Shown here one piece after another: positions 46,098-55,400 of a stretch of DNA of 64,000 nt. The first letter of the stretch is position 1. Each line of letters opens with the position of its first letter. The translations under genes and the position numbers were made by a program. Source of the DNA: Alphaproteobacteria bacterium HT1-32 (GTDB lineage Bacteria > Pseudomonadota > Alphaproteobacteria > Rhodospirillales > HT1-32); contig WJPL01000001.1 of NCBI GenBank assembly GCA_009649675.1, positions 101,683 through 165,682 of the forward strand. The letters are read 5' to 3'. The notes below the pieces were generated by a model, which worked only from the letters and a program-made list of their open reading frames with translations, ran no database searches and was not told where the DNA came from.

Positions 46098-48650
46098 ATG
46101 ACAACGCCAAGCCAAAATATACTGGGCAACTACCGGCGCACAGGACAGGTCTTCGACGAATTCATCGGTTCAGACAACCAGCCCCGGCCACACTGGCTGA
46201 AACTGGCTGAGGCGCTTGAGTCCCTGGGGCCTGCCGAATTGCAGTTACGTGCTGATGAAGCTGCACGCCTGGTGCGCGAACACGGCATCACCTACCATGT
46301 ATATGATGATCCGATGGGCGCCTACCGCCCTGCCGGACTGGAACCAGTCCCCTTCATGCTGGATTTCCACGAATGGAAAAGGCTCGAAGCCGGGCTTGCC
46401 CAGCGCGCGACCCTGCTCAATGCCATTCTCTCGGACATCTATGGCGAGCAGCGGCTGATTCACGGAAATGAAATACCGGCCTCGATGGTCTTCAGCCATC
46501 AGGGTTTCCTGCGCGCCGCTCATGGAATGCGGCCTCCCGGCGATGTCTGGCTGAATCTGTATGCTGTTGATCTGTCACGCAGCCCGGACGGTCGCTGGTG
46601 GGTTATCTCCGACCGTACACAGGCACCTTCCGGTGCCGGATATGCGCTGGAAAACCGCATTATTTCAGCTCAGGTACTGAACTCACCGTTCCGGAAATGC
46701 CGTGTTACCCGGCTCGCCCCCTTCTTCTCGCGGATCATTGACGCCGCGCGGGAGATGGCCGGCATGCTGGCGGAGCCTCCGGCCGGTGCGCCGAATATCG
46801 CCTTACTGTCGCCCGGCCCCCTGAACGAAACCTATTTTGAGCATGCCCTCCTTGCCCGTTACCTGAACTTTTCTCTGGTCGAAGGTGCCGATCTGACCGT
46901 TCGGGGAAACAAGGTCTACATGAAAACCCTCGGCGGGCTCGAACGGGTGCATGTGATCCTGCGCCGGATGGACGATTCCTACTGTGATCCGCTCTGGCTG
47001 CGGTCAAATTCAGCCATTGGAATTCCCGGACTGGTTGATGCGGCACGCGCACAGAACATCGCCATCATGAACCCGATCGGCAGCGGCCTAGGGGAAATGC
47101 CGGCAATCATGTCGATGCTGCCCGGACTATGCCGCAAAATCCTTGGTGAAGACCTCATGATACCGTCCGTGGCAACCTGGTGGTGCGGTCAGACGGAACC
47201 ACGGAACGAGGTCATCGCACGGTTCGACCGGCTGACCCTGCTGCCGGCCACCGCCGGACTGGATTTCCAGCCTGTGGCACCCGGCATGCTGGATCACGAA
47301 GCGCGCATTGATCTGGAGATGGCTCTGCAGGAACGACCGTTTGATTACATCGCACAGGAAAGAGTAGCCCTGTCGAATGCACCGGTCTGGGACGGCACGT
47401 CCCTGCAACCCCGCCCCCTCACCCTCCGGGTTTTCCTGGTCTGGAACAACGGCGCTTACCATGCCATGCCCGGCGGGCTGACCCGTATCACCAATGACAC
47501 GGATTCGCCGGTCGTCACGATGCAACGGGGCGGTATTGCAAAAGACACATGGGTCTCGTCTCTCGGACAGATGCCGTACTATACACTGTTGCCGCAAAAT
47601 CAGACCGCCCGGCGGGAAGAAGTCCGCGAAGTTGCATTGCTCAGCCGGGTTGCCGACAACTTCTTCTGGTTTGGCCGGTATCTTGAGCGTCTTGATGCGA
47701 TCTGCCGGCTGTTACGTCAGGCCGCGAACCGGATGATTGATGAGCGCGCATTCGATACGCCGGAGGAAATCCTGTTGCTGGCGCCATTCCTGGCCAGCCG
47801 GCTGAACATCAATCTGACGACAGATGATGAATCCCCCCCGCTTACCGCCAATATAGGCGACATTCTCTGGGAGCATTGCTGTGATGCTTCATCGGCAGAC
47901 ACCGTCCCGTCCCTCATTGAAGCCATCAGCATCACCGCTGATCTGCTGCGTCCCAGACTGTCGGACGATATGTGGCGGACTGTCAGCCGTCTGAAACGAA
48001 CTGTCATGGCTATGATCGCCGACCCGAAGAACGGCCCGGAGCAGCTCGACACGTTACTGACCAGCACCATAACCAGTGTCGCTGCTGTCACCGGTTTCGA
48101 ATCTGAAACCATGACCCGTAGTCAGGGCTGGCGGTTTCTCGATATCGGCCGCCGGCTTGAACGTGCCATGTGGAATTCGGCACTGATCCGGAATGTATCG
48201 CAGACCGCACTGGAAGACGGCGACCGTGCCCGGTTCCGCCTGACCGTTGCACTGGACCTGCTGCTGGAACTCTGCGACAGCTTCATGACCTACAGAACCC
48301 GCTACATGACCCTGCCCGAATTTCATCTGGTCATGGATTTGCTGGTCAAGGACCAGACCAACCCGCGATCTGTCGCGTTCCAGCTGCAATCACTTGCTTC
48401 CCATTGCCGCAGTCTTCCGGGCGAGCCGAATTTTTCGCAGGAAATGTTTGAATGGGTCTCCGATGTCTCTGATGGCCTCGAACAGATCGATATTCACGGC
48501 CTGCTCGATAATGGCGAGCAGGCAATGCGGATCATGCAGCAGGCACTGGAAGCAACTGAAAGCAGGCTGCCAGCCATTTCAGACCGTCTGACGCTGCGTT
48601 ATTTTGCCCATGCGGTCTCTCAGACCTCCATGCAGCAGGCTTACGAATGA
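46098..48650 (+). CDS. Fusion of circularly permuted ATP-grasp and alpha-E domains
   Basis: The 850-residue protein combines, in one chain, a COG2308-type ATP-grasp half (about residues 1-480; TQAPSGAGYALENRI, LLSPGPLNETYFEHALLARYLNFSLVEG, QRGGIAKDTWV) and an alpha-E half from about 510 (VALLSRVADNFFWFGRYLERLDAICRLL). Its homologues on the other strand are separate genes, so here the two parts are fused, which supports a physical complex. In the ATP-grasp half the loop LLPATAGLD differs from the KPVGESGGYG of the other copy, so the two copies may not have the same activity. The next gene, a transglutaminase, begins at an ATGA overlap. Confidence 0.87.
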   Translation: MTTPSQNILGNYRRTGQVFDEFIGSDNQPRPHWLKLAEALESLGPAELQLRADEAARLVREHGITYHVYDDPMGAYRPAGLEPVPFMLDFHEWKRLEAGLAQRATLLNAILSDIYGEQRLIHGNEIPASMVFSHQGFLRAAHGMRPPGDVWLNLYAVDLSRSPDGRWWVISDRTQAPSGAGYALENRIISAQVLNSPFRKCRVTRLAPFFSRIIDAAREMAGMLAEPPAGAPNIALLSPGPLNETYFEHALLARYLNFSLVEGADLTVRGNKVYMKTLGGLERVHVILRRMDDSYCDPLWLRSNSAIGIPGLVDAARAQNIAIMNPIGSGLGEMPAIMSMLPGLCRKILGEDLMIPSVATWWCGQTEPRNEVIARFDRLTLLPATAGLDFQPVAPGMLDHEARIDLEMALQERPFDYIAQERVALSNAPVWDGTSLQPRPLTLRVFLVWNNGAYHAMPGGLTRITNDTDSPVVTMQRGGIAKDTWVSSLGQMPYYTLLPQNQTARREEVREVALLSRVADNFFWFGRYLERLDAICRLLRQAANRMIDERAFDTPEEILLLAPFLASRLNINLTTDDESPPLTANIGDILWEHCCDASSADTVPSLIEAISITADLLRPRLSDDMWRTVSRLKRTVMAMIADPKNGPEQLDTLLTSTITSVAAVTGFESETMTRSQGWRFLDIGRRLERAMWNSALIRNVSQTALEDGDRARFRLTVALDLLLELCDSFMTYRTRYMTLPEFHLVMDLLVKDQTNPRSVAFQLQSLASHCRSLPGEPNFSQEMFEWVSDVSDGLEQIDIHGLLDNGEQAMRIMQQALEATESRLPAISDRLTLRYFAHAVSQTSMQQAYE

Positions 48651-49534
48651 CTGAACAGCTCATTCTGACAGCGGATCACGTCACCACCTACCAATATGAA
48701 TGGCCGGTGTCCTGGGCTTCACATGTCGGTCATCTGTCGCCTCGAAACACTGGCCGTCAGGCTGTTCTCTCCAGCGACATCCTGATCGACCCGACGCCGA
48801 CATGGATATCCCGTACTGTCGATTATTTCGGCAACAACGTGACCCGATTCTCACTGGAAGATCATCACGAAAACCTCACCGTTACCGCAACAATGGCCGT
48901 TCAGGTCACCATAACAGAACCGCTGGATCCCCTCTCGACAACATCCTGGAGCGACGTCTCCCGCGACATATTGTCACCGGTGACTGAAATGCAGATTGAC
49001 GCCAACAGTTTCCTGTTTGGCTCACCCCATGCCCCGACCACATCAGAGCTGGCAACCTTTGCCCGCAAGAGTTTCTTCTCGGACCGGCCGGTACTTGATG
49101 CCCTGCTCGACCTGAATTCCCGGATTCACAAGGAATTCAAGTTTGATGCGGAGGCAACGAATATCGCGACACCTGTCGAGGCTGTCCTGCAACGCCGCCA
49201 CGGCGTCTGTCAGGACTTTGCTCATCTGATGATTGCGGCCCTCCGGTCAATTGGTCTGCCAGCCTGTTACGTCAGCGGATATATCCGTACCGGAAACGAA
49301 ACCGAAGATGGTCTGATAGGTGCGGATGCCTCCCATGCCTGGGTTTCGGTCTATTGCGGGAATGCCGGATGGGTGGATATTGACCCGACAAACAACTGCA
49401 TACCGTCACGTGACCACCTGACCGTCGCCTGGGGCCGGGACTTTCAGGATGTCAGCCCGCTGAAAGGCGTCATATTGGGGGGTGGAAAACATGTTCCCGA
49501 AGTTGGCGTGACGGTTACCGCCCGACCCGCTTAA
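48647..49534 (+). CDS. Transglutaminase-like cysteine peptidase family protein
   Basis: The 295-residue protein has an N-terminal beta domain (MTEQLILTADHVTTYQYEWPV pattern, also PTPTWISRTVDYFGNNVTRF) and a papain-like transglutaminase core with the Cys of RHGVCQDFAHLM, the His of DASHAWVSV and the Asp of VDIDPTNN. This is the COG1305 subgroup that is linked to ATP-grasp/alpha-E and Anbu. It may hydrolyse or transfer amide bonds made by the ATP-grasp protein, an inference. No signal peptide, so cytoplasmic. It converges with the glycosyltransferase gene; the stops overlap in TTAA. Confidence 0.9.
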   Translation: MTEQLILTADHVTTYQYEWPVSWASHVGHLSPRNTGRQAVLSSDILIDPTPTWISRTVDYFGNNVTRFSLEDHHENLTVTATMAVQVTITEPLDPLSTTSWSDVSRDILSPVTEMQIDANSFLFGSPHAPTTSELATFARKSFFSDRPVLDALLDLNSRIHKEFKFDAEATNIATPVEAVLQRRHGVCQDFAHLMIAALRSIGLPACYVSGYIRTGNETEDGLIGADASHAWVSVYCGNAGWVDIDPTNNCIPSRDHLTVAWGRDFQDVSPLKGVILGGGKHVPEVGVTVTARPA

Positions 49535-50310
49535 AGCCCCGCCTTCTGGCGCTCCAGTTCTTCGACCGCCTTGAGATGCGAGACCACCGGATAAATTGCC
49601 GCGAAAATGGCAATCACCAATCCGTAGCCACCTTCCCGGAATCCCTTCCTGGCGACATAGCTTTTCCAGAAGCGTGAGAATATTTTACGCACCATATTCG
49701 GGAACTGACCGATCTGGTCGCTATCAATCAGATCCAGCGCACGTTTTGTCGTATAACTGTCGAAGCGCCGGATCATATCGGAAAAATTCCGGTCGACATG
49801 ATGGATAAGAGGGTGCACCAGCTCCGGACCCGGTTTGCCTGTTATCTCCAGCCCCGGATGCACCCGCTCCATCTTCCAGACCTTGACGCCCCGGCGGAAC
49901 AGCATCGGCTTGCCGTTCGGGGCAAAATTTCCGCCCCACCCGTGAAGTACCAGATTTCCGCCGACATAGTTATGAACCGGCACGTTATGGACATCATACG
50001 GGCTGTCAGCGACGACACGAAGCAGTTCATCGCGAAGATCGGGCGTCACGATTTCATCTGCATCGACTTCCAGAAGCCAGTCACCAGAGGCCGATTCAAT
50101 AGCGTAATTCCGACGCTGTCCTTCCAGATCGAATGACCCGGTCAGCACGACATCCGCCAGTTCCCGGGCAATCGCTTCCGACCCGTCAGTACATTTATCG
50201 AGCACGACCAGAATTTCGTCACAGAAACGAAGCTGTTCCAGGCATCCCCGCAACAATGCTTCCTCGTTATGAACATTCAGGACTGCCGACAGTTTTGGCC
50301 GGGACGACAT
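49531..50310 (-). CDS. Family 2 glycosyltransferase (WaaE/KdtX-like)
   Basis: The 259-residue GT-A enzyme has LSAVLNVHNEEALLRGCLEQL at the N-terminus, DKCTDGSEAIA, and the DxD region LEVDADEIVTPDLRDEL. The C-terminal part ends in a hydrophobic helix (GYGLVIAIFAAIYPVVSHL). It resembles the LPS inner-core beta-1,4-glucosyltransferase group, so a role in LPS core or surface sugar assembly is plausible. It follows the quinone oxidoreductase gene after two bases on the same strand. Donor sugar is not known. Confidence 0.82.
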   Translation of the reverse strand: MSSRPKLSAVLNVHNEEALLRGCLEQLRFCDEILVVLDKCTDGSEAIARELADVVLTGSFDLEGQRRNYAIESASGDWLLEVDADEIVTPDLRDELLRVVADSPYDVHNVPVHNYVGGNLVLHGWGGNFAPNGKPMLFRRGVKVWKMERVHPGLEITGKPGPELVHPLIHHVDRNFSDMIRRFDSYTTKRALDLIDSDQIGQFPNMVRKIFSRFWKSYVARKGFREGGYGLVIAIFAAIYPVVSHLKAVEELERQKAGL

Positions 50311-50312
50311 CG

Positions 50313-51287
50313 TCAGGGAATCAGAACTGTCGAACCCGTTGTCTTTCGACCCTCCAGATCCTTATGCGCCTGCACTGTATCCGCCAGCGCATAAGTCTGA
50401 TTCACATTGATCTTCAGGACGCCTTTATCAATCAGGTCCAGAAGCTCACCGGCACAGGATTCAAGATCAGGACGGGTCGCCGTATAATGCATCAGGGTCG
50501 GACGGGTCAGAGATGCTGACTTCGAGCCGAGAACCCCCGGCGTAAAGTTTTCTACCGGGCCTGACGCCTGACCGAAATTCACGAGATGTCCGCGAAGCGA
50601 CAGGCATTCCAGAGATTTCATCAGCGTATCCTTGCCGATTGAGTCATAGACAACCGGCACACCCTTGCCGCCTGTAATTTCCTGTACCCGGGCAACAAAA
50701 TCTTCCCGGGTATAGACGATCGGGTGATCACAGCCCGCTGCCTTCGCAAGTTCCGCTTTTGCGTCCGAACCGACAGTCCCGATTACGGTTGCCCCCAGAT
50801 GCTTCGCCCATTGGCAGGCCAGCAGTCCGACACCACCAGCGGCTGCATGGACAAGAATGGTATCACCGGGTTTCACCACATGTGTCTGACGCAGCAGATA
50901 CTGTACCGTCATCCCCTGCAACATACAGGCCGCCCCGACCTCGAAACTGACACTGTCCGGAAGCTTCACAAGCTTCTCCGCAGGCATGACACGGGACTCA
51001 CAATAGGCGCCGACGGGAACACAGGCATAGGCGACCCGGTCACCCGGTGCGACAACGGTCACCCCCTCGCCGACAGCTTCAACAACGCCAGATGCTTCCA
51101 TACCCAGGATAGCCGGAAGTGCCGGCAACTGATAAAGCCCGGAACGCTGATAGGTATCGATATAGTTCAGTCCACAGGCCTGATGAACAACACGGGCCTC
51201 ACCTGGCCCGGGGTCACCGACATCAACATCATCGAGGACCATCTTGTCAGGGCCACCATATTCATGAATTCGGACTGCTTTAACCAT
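50313..51287 (-). CDS. NADPH:quinone oxidoreductase, zinc-independent MDR type
   Basis: The 324-residue protein belongs to the medium-chain dehydrogenase/reductase quinone reductase group (QorA-like): VRIHEYGGPDKMVLDDVD, GLNYIDTYQRSGLY, a nucleotide-binding HAAAGGVGLLACQWAKHLGA near residue 148, and no structural-zinc cysteine cluster. It reduces quinones with NADPH, possibly as a detoxifying one-electron enzyme. It is followed by the glycosyltransferase gene, but no functional link is evident. Confidence 0.9.
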   Translation of the reverse strand: MVKAVRIHEYGGPDKMVLDDVDVGDPGPGEARVVHQACGLNYIDTYQRSGLYQLPALPAILGMEASGVVEAVGEGVTVVAPGDRVAYACVPVGAYCESRVMPAEKLVKLPDSVSFEVGAACMLQGMTVQYLLRQTHVVKPGDTILVHAAAGGVGLLACQWAKHLGATVIGTVGSDAKAELAKAAGCDHPIVYTREDFVARVQEITGGKGVPVVYDSIGKDTLMKSLECLSLRGHLVNFGQASGPVENFTPGVLGSKSASLTRPTLMHYTATRPDLESCAGELLDLIDKGVLKINVNQTYALADTVQAHKDLEGRKTTGSTVLIP

Positions 51288-51353
51288 CGATGGAACATCC
51301 CTTAATATAAAATATTGTCACAGAAACCGGTTATTCCGCCGGTTACAGGCTAG

Positions 51354-51989
51354 TCAGGACGGGTTTGCCCCCATACGGGCACGGAGCTTTTCGTTCAGGC
51401 CGCCGAGAGTGCCGCCATTCCCCCTGATGACCGAGACAAATTCTGAACGCTGGGCGACCGCAAGGCTGACATTGTCGACCAGAATATCCGTCACCAGATA
51501 CCCTTTGTCTCCGGATTTCCTCATCCGCCAGGCGACCGGCAACTGCAGATTATCGACATCGCGGGTAATCAGCGTATCAACCAGAACATCCCCGTCCTGA
51601 TCGGTACTCCGCGCACCGACAAGTTTAAGTGATTCGCCGTTATATTCATTCAGACGGACCGAATAGGTCGCCACCATGTAATCCCGGAACAGCGAAAGAT
51701 ATTCTTTCTTCTCGGCCTCATCGGCCCGACGCCAGTAGCGACCAACGACAAACTGGGCAATGAGATCAAGATCAAAGGTTTTGACCATTAACTCACGGAA
51801 CAGGGCAACCTGCTCTTCCCGTGTCTTGTCCTTGTTGGACAGATGCCCAAGCGCCTCGGTGGCCAGGCTTTCAAGCCGGGCCTTTGCTTCATCCGGGGAA
51901 GCCATCGCCGGCGCTGTGTTGAAAACCAGCATCGCCATAATGGCGAACGCACTAATTCTGATATATTTCAAATATGTAACGTCACGCAT
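51354..51989 (-). CDS. MlaC/Ttg2D-like periplasmic phospholipid carrier
   Basis: The 211-residue protein has a signal peptide (MRDVTYLKYIRISAFAIMAMLV, cleaved after APAMAS) and the MlaC fold: FRELMVKTFDLDLIAQFVVGRYWR, FRDYMVATYSVRLNEYNGESLKL, and VAWRMRKSGDKGYLVTDILVDNVSL. MlaC shuttles phospholipids between the outer-membrane MlaA complex and the inner-membrane MlaFEDB transporter. None of those partners is in the window, so it is an orphan. ATG 51989 has GAGG six bases upstream. It lies downstream of the RTX gene on the same strand, separated by a strong hairpin. Confidence 0.85.
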   Translation of the reverse strand: MRDVTYLKYIRISAFAIMAMLVFNTAPAMASPDEAKARLESLATEALGHLSNKDKTREEQVALFRELMVKTFDLDLIAQFVVGRYWRRADEAEKKEYLSLFRDYMVATYSVRLNEYNGESLKLVGARSTDQDGDVLVDTLITRDVDNLQLPVAWRMRKSGDKGYLVTDILVDNVSLAVAQRSEFVSVIRGNGGTLGGLNEKLRARMGANPS

Positions 51990-52096
51990 CCCGTACCTCG
52001 TTGCCTCCAACCCTGAACACAATTAGTTAACCCTGCAGTCTGGCAGCGTCAAATCGCCTCTGGGGACAAACCGGAATACAGGACCAGAATCCGGAA

Positions 52097-52124
52097 TTCC
52101 CGCGCCGGAAAACTGGCGCGGGAA
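52097..52124 (-). terminator. Strong GC-rich hairpin after the RTX gene
   Basis: A perfect 10-base stem (TTCCCGCGCC with GGCGCGGGAA) around an 8-base loop lies 26 bases past the stop of the giant RTX gene. On the minus strand it is followed by AATTCC rather than a U-run, so it is either an I-shaped terminator or an mRNA 3' end stabiliser. It isolates the RTX transcript from the mlaC-like gene downstream. Confidence 0.6.
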
Positions 52125-52150
52125 AACCTAGTTACTTTAAATACAAGGAC

Positions 52151-52440
52151 TTAGGTCAGGTTTATGTTGGTAATGTCGTCATCAACTTTAAGTGTGACAG
52201 TGTCGCCACCATCGACTTTCGTATAAGTCGAATAACCACCGGCAGAGCCCTGTAGCGACCAGCCACCGGCACTATCAACAACCGAGTCGTTCGCATCGCC
52301 GGAGATAATGAGCTGGTTGTTACTGTCCGTCATACCCTTGACCGTTGATACCGAGAGTTCAAGTTCATGCGCATCTGCACCCAGCTGAATCTGCTCCACA
52401 TTGCTGATCGACGCCGTGATTGAGGTCAGGTCAACCGTCC
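52151..52440 (-). other. C-terminal secretion-type domain of the RTX protein
   Basis: About the last 96 residues leave the nonapeptide pattern: [15 protein letters not shown], then [18 protein letters not shown] and [16 protein letters not shown], ending in the hydrophobic-threonine tail TNINLT. This layout (isolated beta hairpins, few charges near the end) is usual for type I secretion substrates of large surface proteins. It follows the last nonapeptide block near 52,450-52,600. Confidence 0.65.
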
Positions 52441-55400
52441 CACCGCCTGTCATGTCGAGCATCAGGATGTCGTCATCGGCACCGCCATCATACATCTCGG
52501 CTGAACCAAGGGCAGAAGCATCAAGCCAGAGCTGATCATCACCGGCACCACCCAGCAGGCTGTCGATACCGGAGCCACCCTTCAGGACATCATTTCCGGA
52601 ACCGCCGTCGAGGGTATCATCGTCATTACCGCCAAACAGCGTATCGTTGCCCGAACCACCCAGCAGAGTGTCATCACCATGATAACCGAACAGGGTATCA
52701 TCGCCGCCTGCACCGCTGATCGTATCGGCCAGAACACTGCCGTTCAGGACATCCGTACCAGCTGTACCGGTCAGATCCTGTGCTGTTGTCGAGATCGTAT
52801 CATCATCAAAGACCACAAACTCGACCGTGGTCATCGTATCTGTACCGTCGGCTCCGATCAGCGTGTAGCTACCGGCTGATTCAGTGATCGTATAATCACC
52901 ACTGTTACCGCCGAATATCGCGGAGTCCGAACCGCTGCCACCAATGATGTTATCGTCATTTGCACCAGCGTTGATGATGTCATCACCTGTGCCACCATCA
53001 AGGACATCGTCTCCGGCACCACCCTGCAGGGTGTCATTACCGAAGAGACCATAAAGCGTATCGTTACCGGCGCCACCATCCAGTGTGTCGGCACCAAGTC
53101 CACCAAAGATGGTCTCGTCTGCACCGGTTCCGGTGGTTGTCACAGCGTCAAGACCGATAGTTGTGTCGGTAAAGGCGAAGAACTCGACATCCTGAACCGT
53201 ATCTGTCTGTCCATCACCATCGAAGGTATAAACACCGCCGCTTTCCGAGACGATGAAACTCAGGGCCGTGTTGGCGAAGACCAGCGTATCCGCCGTCCCC
53301 GCGCCGCCGAGGATGGAGTCATCACCGGCACCACCGTTCAGCGTGTCATTTCCGCTGCCGCCGTAGAGGGTATCAGCCCCATTGCCACCGGAGATGGTAT
53401 CGGCACCGAATTCGCCGAACAGCGTATCATTACCTGAGCCGCCACTGAGCGTATCACCCGAGGCTCCACCCTGAATGACATCATCCGTTCCGGCAGCCGT
53501 CTCATCGGTAACCGCTGCAATCCCGAATGTACGGTCAGCGAAGGACAGCGTCTCGATACCGCTGAAGATATCTGTGCCGTCTGCACCGACAATCGTGTAG
53601 GTACCGCCGCTTTCCGTCAGGACATAGTCCATCGCATTGCCGCTAAAGACCGCTGTATCATTACCGGTACCGCCGTAAAGCGTATCATTTCCGGCACCAC
53701 CGGTGAGCGTATCGTCGCCGAATTCACCGAACAGAATGTCCTCACCACTGCCGCCCGAAAGGGTGTCGCCGGAGGCGCTGCCCTGCAAGGCATCATCGGT
53801 TCCGGCTGCCGTGACGTCCGTCACAGATGCGATATCCACTGTACGGTCCGCGAAGACCAGAGATTCAATACCGGAGAAGATATCCGTGCCGTCTGTACCG
53901 ACAATCGTGTAATTGCCGCCACTTTCCGTCAGGGCATAATCGTCAACATTACCGCTGAATACCGCACGATCAGTTCCTGTTCCGCCCTCAAGGCTGTCAT
54001 TACCGGCACCACCGGTCAGTGTGTCATCTCCAGCGCCGCCGATTAGCAGGTCATCACCGGTTTCGCCAAGCAGGGTGTCGTTTCCGCTACCGCCGAAAAT
54101 CGTATCGCTACCAGCCCCACCTGCAGCATAATCATCACCATTACCGGCGCTCAAGGTATCGGCGCCGTCATTGCCGTAAAGCGAGTCATTGCCTGCATCG
54201 CCATTAACAAGGTCATTACCTGTACCGCCGGTCAGAACATCGTCACCGGCACCACCAAGTACAGTGTCATTGTCAGCGCCACCATCGAGCGTGTTATTGC
54301 CAGCTCCACCAATCAGCACATCTTCGCCCGCGCCACCGAACAGGGTGTCATTACCGGCGTCACCATTCAGGGTATCATTACCGGCGTCGCCGGTCAGGGT
54401 GTCATCACCTTCACCGCCAAGCAGGCTGTCATCACCATCGCCGCCTGCCAGGGTATCGTTACCGGCTCCCCCACGGATGGTGTCGTTCCCTGCACCGCCA
54501 TCAATCGAGTCCGCGCCAAATTCACCAAAGATGGTGTCATTCCCTGCACCGCCTTCGATGGTGTCAGCTGACGCGCTGCCTTGCAGGATATCATCAGTGC
54601 CTGCCGCTGTCAGATCGGTCACCGAGGCCACATCAAATGTACGGTCGGAGAAAGCCAGGTTTTCTATGCCGCTGAGGCTATCCGTGCCGTCTGCACCTTC
54701 AATCGTGTAGGTGCCGCCGCTCTCGGTCAGACTATAGCTTTCTGCTGTAGAACTGAACACGGCAGTATCATTACCGAGACCTCCGAACAGGGTGTCATTA
54801 CCGGAACCACCGGTCAGGATGTCATTGCCCAGGCTGCCATCCAGCGTATCGTTTCCGGCACCACCTTCGAGAATGTCATTACCCAGCAGACCAAAGACCG
54901 TGTCATTGCCGCCACCGGCATTGATAGAGTCGTTCAGAATACCGCCGAGGATCAGATCATCACCGGCACCGGCAAGGATTGTATCGACCGAGTCCGTGCT
55001 GATCGTAAGGTCATCAAAGACCAGGAACTCGACATCGTTGACAACATCAACCGAGCCGCCGGAAGCCAGCGAATAAAGCCCGTTTCCACCTGTAATCACA
55101 TAGTCGGCATAGTTACCGGACAACACGACACTGTCGACACCGGCACCACCTTCGATGCTGTCATTACCGTCGCCACCATTCAGGATATCGTTGCCGCTGT
55201 TACCATTCAGCAGGTCATCACCGGCACCACCGAGGAGCGTATCCCCGCCGGACCCGCCGTTGAGCGTATCAGCGCCCGCATCACCATGCAGCGTGTCGTT
55301 ACCAGCAGACCCGAACAGCGTGTCATTACCTGATCGCCCGTAGATATCATCGTCTGCCCCGCCACCATCGATCGTGTCGTCGACAATACTGCCGGAGAAG

